DNA from: Thioalkalivibrio sp.
GTDB lineage: Bacteria; Pseudomonadota; Gammaproteobacteria; Ectothiorhodospirales; Ectothiorhodospiraceae
Reading direction: 5' to 3'
Assembly (NCBI GenBank): GCA_003555285.1
Contig: PWGH01000186.1
Span: 1 to 18,452 of the forward strand
Length of the DNA: 18,452 nt
A program made the position numbers and the translations under genes. Of the stretch, positions 13,378 through 18,452 are shown in pieces; position 1 is the stretch's first letter, and each line of letters begins with the position of its first letter. Below the pieces are notes generated by a model. It was not told where the DNA came from. It saw only the letters and a program-made list of their open reading frames with translations, and made no database searches.

Positions 13378-13812
13378 TCAGCGCCGGCGTGTGAGGTACA
13401 GGTCCAGGTCGATCCGCGCCCACGGGTCCTCGCAGTCGCGCAGCGTGTGAATCCGGGCAATGATCTCGGCGCCCTGGTTCAACAAATCGGCCGCCAGATG
13501 GTTATCGCCGCGCGGGAGGTAGCCCAATGGCTCACCAAGCCAAGTGATCTGCACGGCCTGCGGGTCCACGGGATTGCTGTGTTCGCGACTGAGGATCAGG
13601 GCCTGGCCGGTGCGCAGATAGGGCCACAGGCGCGCGGCGGCGTGATGCGCAAAGCCCGCCAGCGGAAGGTGTTGCAGATGGTGCTCGAGGGTGCGCGGAC
13701 GGCGGCGGCCGTGGCGCAGGTAAGTCGAGAGCAGCGGGGTGCGCTGGGCCTGTAACGGGGGTTGGGCGAGGATGGAGGGCTGAGCCAGGATGGACGGTTG
13801 AACGCGGGGCAT
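13378..13812 (-). CDS. HIRAN-domain protein
   Basis: The 144-residue product carries a HIRAN domain from about residue 45 to the end: LAGFAHHAAARLWPYLRTGQALILSREHSNPVDPQAVQI followed by LGYLPRGDNHLAADLLNQGAEIIARI. HIRAN domains bind 3' ends or damaged DNA in HLTF/Rad5-type remodellers, but stand-alone bacterial versions have no firm function. The first 25 residues hold an imperfect repeat (QPSILA twice, then QPPLQA) from an 18-bp tandem unit at 13762-13797, so this part is probably disordered. The ATG at 13812 has AAGGA 8 nt upstream. The convergent transglutaminase-like gene ends 54 bp away, and the diguanylate cyclase gene lies 114 bp upstream on the same strand. Confidence 0.87.
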   Translation of the reverse strand: MPRVQPSILAQPSILAQPPLQAQRTPLLSTYLRHGRRRPRTLEHHLQHLPLAGFAHHAAARLWPYLRTGQALILSREHSNPVDPQAVQITWLGEPLGYLPRGDNHLAADLLNQGAEIIARIHTLRDCEDPWARIDLDLYLTRRR

Positions 13813-13926
13813 GGCGAAATCCTTCGATGAGCGGAATCCCGGTTATACCGCCCCTGGTGGCTCAGCAAGTGAGCCTGTGCTCGAGCCGCGCGAATTTTTT
13901 GATCCCGAATCCGTTCGCGCGATCCC

Positions 13927-15015
13927 TCATCCCGCCGGTTCGAAGAGGCGCAGGCCGTGGCGGCCGCCTTTTTTTACTTGGTACATCGCGAGATCGGCCT
14001 GGTGTATCAGTTCGTCGCCGGTGAGTTGGCGACCCCGAAAGAGGCTGACGCCAATACTTGGGGTGACGACGTAGTCGTAGCCGGCGAGACTATAGGGCTG
14101 GGACATCACCTCGAGGAGGTGGCTGCCGATTTCCCCGGCCATTCGGCGGGCGGTGGTGGCGTCGGCGTCCAGACCTTCCAGCATCACCACGAATTCGTCG
14201 CCGCCCATGCGGGCGGGAGTATCGGCTTCGCGTACGCAGCTGCGCAGGCGCTGAGCCACCTGCTGCAGCAATTGGTCGCCCACCGCGTGGCCGAAGGTGT
14301 CGTTCAGAATCTTGAAATGGTCCAGATCCAGGAAGACCAGTGCGCCATGGTTGCCCGTACGTTCGCTGGTGGCCAGCGCGTGCTCGAGCCGGTCCAGCAA
14401 CAGCCGTCGGTTGGGCAGTTGGGTCAACGAGTCGGCATAGGCCAGCCGGATGATCTGCTCGTTCGCCTCTCGGCGTGGGGTGATGTCCTGCTGGACGCTG
14501 ATCAACCGAGTCGGCCGGCCGGTTGCGTCCCGGGTGATCACCTGGCCTCGATCCTGCACCCAGATCAGGCCGCCCTGCTTGCAGCGCAGGCGGTGTTCGG
14601 AGCTGTACTGCGCGCATTCGCCGCGCAAATGCCGATCCAGTGCCGCCAGCGCGCCAGCGCGGTCGTCCGGGTGCAGTCGGTCCAACCGCGCCGCCGGCAG
14701 GGGTTCGATGTCTTCCGGTGCATGGCCAATCATCTGTGCCCATTGGGGCGAGTAATAGACCCGGCCCGTCGCCAGATCCCAATCCCACAGACCCTGGCCG
14801 CTGGCCTCGAGGGCCATGCGCCAGCGCTGCGGATCGTCCTGACCGATTGTGGCCTGATCGATTGTGGCCTGATCGGTTGGGGTCCGGGCGGGGAGTGCCT
14901 GCCAGGCCTGCATCTGCTGTTGCACCCGCGCATAGGCCGCCGCCAGGCGGGTCGGCAGCCGCCGCCAGGGGCCACGAAGGTGCGTTCGTTCCAGTTCCAG
15001 GTGCGTGCCGGGCAT
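13927..15015 (-). CDS. PAS-GGDEF diguanylate cyclase
   Basis: This soluble signalling enzyme makes cyclic di-GMP from two GTP. The 362-residue product has an N-terminal helical region (1-60), a PAS/PAC sensor domain at about 63-180 (WRMALEASGQGLWDWDLATG ... RLISVQQDIT) and a GGDEF domain at about 190-355. The catalytic motif GGDEF at 271-275 is intact, as is the DSLTQLPNRR entry motif. The inhibitory site RxxD is present (Arg262 to Asp265, five residues before GGDEF), so product inhibition is expected. No membrane segment or EAL domain is seen. The signal sensed by the PAS domain cannot be read from sequence. The start at 15015 has AGGA 9 nt upstream. A 15-bp in-frame repeat lies in the linker before the PAS domain. 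Confidence 0.93.
   Translation of the reverse strand: MPGTHLELERTHLRGPWRRLPTRLAAAYARVQQQMQAWQALPARTPTDQATIDQATIGQDDPQRWRMALEASGQGLWDWDLATGRVYYSPQWAQMIGHAPEDIEPLPAARLDRLHPDDRAGALAALDRHLRGECAQYSSEHRLRCKQGGLIWVQDRGQVITRDATGRPTRLISVQQDITPRREANEQIIRLAYADSLTQLPNRRLLLDRLEHALATSERTGNHGALVFLDLDHFKILNDTFGHAVGDQLLQQVAQRLRSCVREADTPARMGGDEFVVMLEGLDADATTARRMAGEIGSHLLEVMSQPYSLAGYDYVVTPSIGVSLFRGRQLTGDELIHQADLAMYQVKKGGRHGLRLFEPAG
14839..14883 (-). repeat. 15-bp in-frame tandem repeat in the diguanylate cyclase linker
   Basis: Units CTGACCGATTGTGGC (14839-14853) and CTGATCGATTGTGGC (14854-14868) are followed by a partial, diverged third copy. They encode DQATI repeats (residues about 48-57) just before the PAS domain. 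The 15-bp length keeps the frame. Confidence 0.85.
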
Positions 15016-15140
15016 CCAGGCATTCCTGTGGTGACGGTGGACGAAGGCAGGCGCGGCAATGCACCCGCATTTTCGTTCAGTCTACGCAAGCCATCCGGCG
15101 GTGTAATTGGGTAGTAGTCCCATAGGCCGGTCGAGGCCGG

Positions 15141-16118
15141 TCAATCGATCGGGACCTCGGTGTAGCGGTTCCGCGCGTCCTGAAGACGTGCCCGAACCCG
15201 GTCGCGTAGCGACTGTGGAGCGATCACCTCGACGTCGGGCCCGTACTTCAGAATATCCATGATCAGTTCGCGGGCGTCGGAGTAGGGCACCTGCAGTTCG
15301 TAGCGATCGCCTTCCCAGCGTCCGACCTGATCCGGGTGCCAGAGTTCGTCGGCGACCCAGCGTGCACGTTCGGCGGTGAAGCGCAGTACGGCCCAGTCCC
15401 GGGCGGCGCCGGTGAAGATGCCGAAGCTCGCGCCGATATGCGGCTGCAATGTCGAATCCGGGCAGGGGCGGAACGGGCCGGCGGCGGGCCGGGCCTCGCG
15501 GATGCGATCGAGCGCGAAGGTGCGCAGGGCCCCCGCCTGCTCGCAGTGGGCGATCACGTACCAGTTGTCGCGGTAGTGCACCAGGCGGTAGGCGTGGATG
15601 GTCCGGCGGCCGGGGGTATCGCGTTCCCGCCCGTGGTAGGCGATCACCACCGGCTGCGCGTCGAACACGGCGCTGGAAAGCAGCCCGAAGATCGCGTTAT
15701 TGCTGCGGCGCAGCGCCATGGGTTGCAGGCACACCCGGCTGGCGACCACGTCGGCGCGCTGACCGCCGGCCCCGAGCAGCTGACGCACCTTGGCCTTCAA
15801 CGGTTCGATCGAGGTCCCGAGCAGCCCCGGCTGGACCGCATCGAGAAGTTGCTGCATCGCCAGCAGCGCGTGCAGCTCGGTCTCGTTGAACCAGATGCCG
15901 GGCAGTTCGAAGGCCGGGGCGTTGGGATCGTAGCGGTAGCCGTTCAGGCGGCGATCGTAGCGGATCGGTGCCTGCAGGTGGTCGCGCAGGTGGCGGATAT
16001 CGCGCTTCAGGGTGGCGGCCGAGATCTCCAGGCGTTCGCGCAGCACGTCGAACGCGACCGGATAGCGGGCGGCTCGCAACAGGCCATGCAATCGAAACAG
16101 GCGATCGACCCGGTTCAT
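15141..16118 (-). CDS. WYL-domain transcriptional regulator
   Basis: The 325-residue product has the standard three-part layout of WYL regulators. An N-terminal winged helix lies at residues 1-60 (RLFRLHGLLRAARYPVAFDVLRERLEISAATLKRDIRHLRD), a WYL domain at about 140-215 and a WCX C-terminal domain at about 230-315. In the WYL core, VVIAYHGRERDTPGRRTIHAYRLVHYRDNWYVIAHC and RTFALDRI are recognisable. WYL proteins bind small ligands or nucleic acids and often control DNA-damage or defence genes, but many are uncharacterised. The ATG at 16118 lacks a clear ribosome binding site, yet the helix-turn-helix starts immediately. The metallo-hydrolase gene ends 67 bp upstream on the same strand, so the two may be co-transcribed. 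The target genes are unknown. Confidence 0.9.
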   Translation of the reverse strand: MNRVDRLFRLHGLLRAARYPVAFDVLRERLEISAATLKRDIRHLRDHLQAPIRYDRRLNGYRYDPNAPAFELPGIWFNETELHALLAMQQLLDAVQPGLLGTSIEPLKAKVRQLLGAGGQRADVVASRVCLQPMALRRSNNAIFGLLSSAVFDAQPVVIAYHGRERDTPGRRTIHAYRLVHYRDNWYVIAHCEQAGALRTFALDRIREARPAAGPFRPCPDSTLQPHIGASFGIFTGAARDWAVLRFTAERARWVADELWHPDQVGRWEGDRYELQVPYSDARELIMDILKYGPDVEVIAPQSLRDRVRARLQDARNRYTEVPID

Positions 16119-16185
16119 GCGTCAGGCACCGGTGGAACCGGGGCGCGGGTGCTTCACGGAGGGAGGTCGGTTTAGCCGAAGCGGA

Positions 16186-17211
16186 TCAGAAGGCGGCCAT
16201 CTCGGCCTCGAGGTAGGCCAGGCTTACATAGCGGCCGATGTTCTCGTCGAAGCCGCGGGTTTGCGCGGCTCGGTCCGCCACGCGGGGATCGGCCATCACC
16301 CGGGCCCGGGCGGTGGCCATGTCCTCCATGTCCTCGACTGCCGCCAGGCAATTCTCGTATATGCCGGCGAACATCTCCCGGTTCCAGTGCATGATGTCCG
16401 GCGTCGGCAGCCCGTGACCCGGAACCCAGATGTCGGATCCGGCCGCGGTTTTCAGCGCGTCGATGTAATCGATCGACCCTTGGAACGAGCCGTCGTCCAT
16501 GTTGGCGATCCGGCGCTCCATGATCACGTCGCCGGCATAGGTCAGGCGATCGCCGACCACCTCGACGCTGATGTCGCTGGGGGTGTGGGCGACGCCGTAG
16601 TGATGCATGCGCAGGGTCACGTCGCCGAAGCGGAACTCCTCGCCATGCGCCGTTTCCCGGTTCGGTGCGATCACCCGGGTTCCCATCGTGGCGCCCTCGG
16701 TCCAACGCTCCATCAGGCTGCGCCAGAGGTCGCCCTGGATCCCCTCGATCGCCGCCTTGGTGTGCGCATGGGCATAGATCGGAAGGTCGGGTCCGTATTC
16801 GTTCACGAAGGCGTGATTGCCCAGCCAGTGATCGCCGTGATAGTGCGAGACGAAGATCGCCACCACCGGCTGGTCGGTGACGCGGCGGATCATCCGGAGG
16901 GCCATTTCTCCGATCTGCAACGAACCGCCGCTGTCCAGCACCACGACCCCCGCGTCCGTCACCACAAAGGTGATGTTGCACATCATTCCCTGGTTCTGGG
17001 GGGTGGGGAAGACCTCTTCGGCATGGATCATCCACACATGCTCGGTGAGCTGCATCGGCTCGATGTCGGGAACCCGGGGGCCCTTCAGGAAGTCGTTCAG
17101 GTCGCTGGCAAAGGCGGTAATCTGCGGCGCGGTGATGATTACACCGGCCGTGGCGAGGGATCCGGCGCCCAGTTGCAGGAAACGGCGGCGGGACATCGTG
17201 GGCAAGGGCAT
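16186..17211 (-). CDS. Tat-exported metallo-beta-lactamase-fold hydrolase (SoxH-like)
   Basis: This is a zinc-dependent hydrolase of the metallo-beta-lactamase fold, probably periplasmic, with 341 residues. The N-terminus MPLPTMSRRRFLQLGAG has a twin-arginine signal (SRRRFLQ) followed by a hydrophobic stretch to about residue 35. The metal ligands are complete: HYHGDH (His123, His125, Asp127, His128), His209 in GVAHTPSD, Asp228 in TYAGDVIMERR and His266 in VPGHGLP. It resembles SoxH and the zinc hydrolases linked to quinoprotein dehydrogenase systems, but no sox or quinoprotein genes are seen here, so the substrate is open. ATG at 17211 is supported by GGAG 7 nt upstream; ATG at 17196 (MSRRRF) is an alternative. 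The WYL regulator gene follows on the same strand. Confidence 0.9.
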   Translation of the reverse strand: MPLPTMSRRRFLQLGAGSLATAGVIITAPQITAFASDLNDFLKGPRVPDIEPMQLTEHVWMIHAEEVFPTPQNQGMMCNITFVVTDAGVVVLDSGGSLQIGEMALRMIRRVTDQPVVAIFVSHYHGDHWLGNHAFVNEYGPDLPIYAHAHTKAAIEGIQGDLWRSLMERWTEGATMGTRVIAPNRETAHGEEFRFGDVTLRMHHYGVAHTPSDISVEVVGDRLTYAGDVIMERRIANMDDGSFQGSIDYIDALKTAAGSDIWVPGHGLPTPDIMHWNREMFAGIYENCLAAVEDMEDMATARARVMADPRVADRAAQTRGFDENIGRYVSLAYLEAEMAAF

Positions 17212-17427
17212 GGGGCGGGCTCCAGTGCAGGTGGATGTGAGGTCGGTATCGGAGGCGTCTGGCGGCGGGTGCCTTCGAGTGGGGCCGGAGGCAAGGACGC
17301 AGCAGTGGCGGAAACTGTTCCCTTCGTCGACGTGCGGCGTCGATGCGCCGTTCGCGCCGAGCTGTCACACGCCCCGCCATCCGGGCGGGTGACAAGGGTA
17401 TCGCATCGAGCGCCGCACGGCTGTTGG

Positions 17428-17433
17428 TATACT
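17428..17433 (+). promoter_or_regulatory. Candidate -10 element of the rightward gene pair
   Basis: TATACT at 17428-17433 lies 62 nt before the ATG at 17495, in the divergent region between the metallo-hydrolase and the rightward pair. The -35 region is poor (ATCGAG at 17-bp spacing). It is the only good -10-like match in this G+C-rich gap. Confidence 0.35.
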
Positions 17434-17494
17434 GCAGCATGATCCAGTGCCCTGCGTGGGGTCCTGTGGAATTGGGCGGGTGCCCGGGGGTGAC

Positions 17495-18193
17495 ATGCAT
17501 TTTCGTGGAATGATCTGGACCGTGCTGGCCCTGGTGCTCGGGTTGGCGCTGATTGCGGTGTTCTTCATGCCCGATCGGACTCAGCGCTTCGCCGATCTGC
17601 CCTGGCAGATCGAGGTGCTCGGCGAGGATCGGACCCGGGTTCTCGGCATCGAACTCGGGCAGACCACGCTGCGCGAGCTGACCGGCCGCCTGCCGGTGCC
17701 GGATATCCGCCTGTTCGTCGAGCCGGACGGCAGTCGCAGCGTCGAGGCGTACTACTCCAATGCCCGCATCCCGCCCTTCGAGGCCAATCTGGTGCTGCTG
17801 CCGGAACTCGATTCGGCTGCGATCGAGGCCCTCTGGGCGGAACGGACCTCGGAACGGCCGATGCCCAGCGGCGCACGCCGCTATGGGCTCAGCGACGATG
17901 CCCTGCGATCCCTGGGTCCGGTGCCTGTCGCCGAGGTCAGCTACATCCCGCGTGCGCGCTGGGATGCCGACTTGGTGCGCAGGCATTTCGGCGATCCCGT
18001 CGGGCACCTGCGCATCGACGAGGACGAGGAGTACTGGCTCTATCCGGACTGGGGCCTGGCCATCATGGTGCCGCCCGGGCGTGGGCGCGTGCTGATGCAC
18101 TACGTGACCCTGGACCGGTGGGATGATGTGCTGGTGCGTCTGGAGCAGGCCGGGCAGCGGCGCCTGGACAACCTCCGGGGAGGCCCGTCCTGA
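17495..18193 (+). CDS. Membrane-anchored protein of unknown function upstream of ycgN
   Basis: I do not recognise a characterised family for this 232-residue protein. It starts at MHFRGMIWTVLALVLG with a GGGGGTGA-type ribosome binding site. It has one N-terminal hydrophobic segment at about residues 6-25 and a soluble, probably periplasmic remainder. The body has a LGIELGQTTLRELTGRLP segment like the start of repeated alpha/beta domains in envelope proteins. It continues with SVEAYYSNARIPPFEANLVLLPEL and a C-terminal YWLYPDWGLAIMVPPGRGRVLMHYV. No catalytic residues can be assigned. Its stop overlaps the start of the YcgN-family gene (TGATG), so the two are translationally coupled. The metallo-hydrolase gene is divergent, 283 bp away. 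Confidence 0.85.
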   Translation: MHFRGMIWTVLALVLGLALIAVFFMPDRTQRFADLPWQIEVLGEDRTRVLGIELGQTTLRELTGRLPVPDIRLFVEPDGSRSVEAYYSNARIPPFEANLVLLPELDSAAIEALWAERTSERPMPSGARRYGLSDDALRSLGPVPVAEVSYIPRARWDADLVRRHFGDPVGHLRIDEDEEYWLYPDWGLAIMVPPGRGRVLMHYVTLDRWDDVLVRLEQAGQRRLDNLRGGPS

Positions 18194-18452
18194 TGCCGAT
18201 CCCTTTCTGGGAGCGGCCGCTGGAGACCCTGAACGAGGCGGAATGGGAGGCGCTGTGCGATGGCTGCGGGCGCTGCTGCCTGCACAAGTTGGAGGACGAG
18301 GATACCGGGGAACTCGCGTACACCTGGGTCGCCTGCCGCCTGCTGGACTGCGAGACCGGCCGCTGCTCGAACTACGCCGAGCGCACCCGGCACGTCCCGG
18401 ACTGTCTGCGCGTGGACCTGCAGACGGTGGCGGAATACGACTGGCTGCCGCC
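18193..18452 (+). CDS. ycgN: YcgN-family (UPF0260) Cys-cluster protein, 3' end outside window
   Basis: The first 86 residues are visible and the frame is open at the window edge. They match E. coli YcgN closely: an N-terminal PFWERPLETLNEAEWEALCDGCGRCCLHKLED with the CxxCxxCC cluster, then YTWVACRLLDCETGRCSNYAER and PDCLRVDLQTVAEYDWLP. The many ordered Cys suggest a bound metal or Fe-S cluster, as proposed for the wider YkgJ/CxxCxxCC family; the biochemical role is not established. The ATG at 18193 overlaps the stop of the preceding gene, so translation is coupled. The full protein in relatives is about 150 residues, so roughly 60 residues lie beyond the window. Confidence 0.92.
   Translation, partial: MPIPFWERPLETLNEAEWEALCDGCGRCCLHKLEDEDTGELAYTWVACRLLDCETGRCSNYAERTRHVPDCLRVDLQTVAEYDWLP

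Noticed and set aside
13957..15114. Rightward 385-codon frame opposite the diguanylate cyclase
   Set aside because: The cyclase frame has intact PAS and GGDEF motifs; the opposite frame is a shadow.
16172..18100. Very long (642-codon) leftward open frame across the metallo-hydrolase and the rightward unknown gene
   Set aside because: It overlaps the motif-complete metallo-hydrolase in another frame and is antisense to the 17495 gene. Its composition (Arg, Gly, His, Pro-rich) is typical of shadow frames in G+C-rich DNA.

Overview
The window is a high-G+C stretch of a Gram-negative chromosome, most likely from a gammaproteobacterium. The evidence is the TonB/ExbB/ExbD/HemP cluster, the outer-membrane proteins and a YcgN-type (UPF0260) protein. 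The overall look would fit the Ectothiorhodospiraceae/Chromatiales, but no rRNA or marker gene is present to confirm this. No tRNA, rRNA, insertion sequence or CRISPR array was seen.

Region 1 (1-5118, + strand) concerns iron. It opens inside tonB, in a Pro-Glu/Pro-Asp repeat, and continues through exbB, exbD and hemP to a FecA-like TonB-dependent receptor. The receptor gene looks clearly less G+C-rich than its neighbours. After a hairpin comes a candidate Fur-box promoter, then a leader of about 250 nt whose last hairpin can hide the ribosome binding site. It leads to two translationally coupled small ORFs of unknown function, the first carrying a C-x3-C-x2-C motif. This is the least explained unit in the window.

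Region 2 (5142-9975, - strand) concerns zinc. A small membrane-anchored protein of unknown function (5142-5513) is followed by a high-affinity uptake operon read leftward. Its order is a porin-like outer-membrane protein with a His-rich segment, then znuA, znuC and znuB. Two Zur-box-like palindromes lie upstream of the porin gene, so the outer-membrane, periplasmic and inner-membrane steps appear to form one zinc-repressed unit. A 19-bp tandem repeat of nearly four copies spans the znuC stop and the znuB start.

Region 3 (10220-13812) is a mixed set of housekeeping or accessory genes: a small DUF861-type cupin (+), a patatin-like phospholipase (-), a stand-alone ERCC4/XPF-type nuclease with a helix-hairpin-helix tail (-), a transglutaminase-like cysteine protein (+), and a HIRAN-domain protein (-).

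Region 4 (13927-18452) holds a PAS-GGDEF diguanylate cyclase (-), a WYL-domain transcriptional regulator (-), a Tat-exported metallo-beta-lactamase-fold hydrolase (-), and then a divergent pair (+) made of an unknown membrane-anchored protein overlapping the start of a YcgN-family gene that runs off the window.

All functional names rest on motifs and family resemblance read by eye. Base-composition statements are visual estimates.
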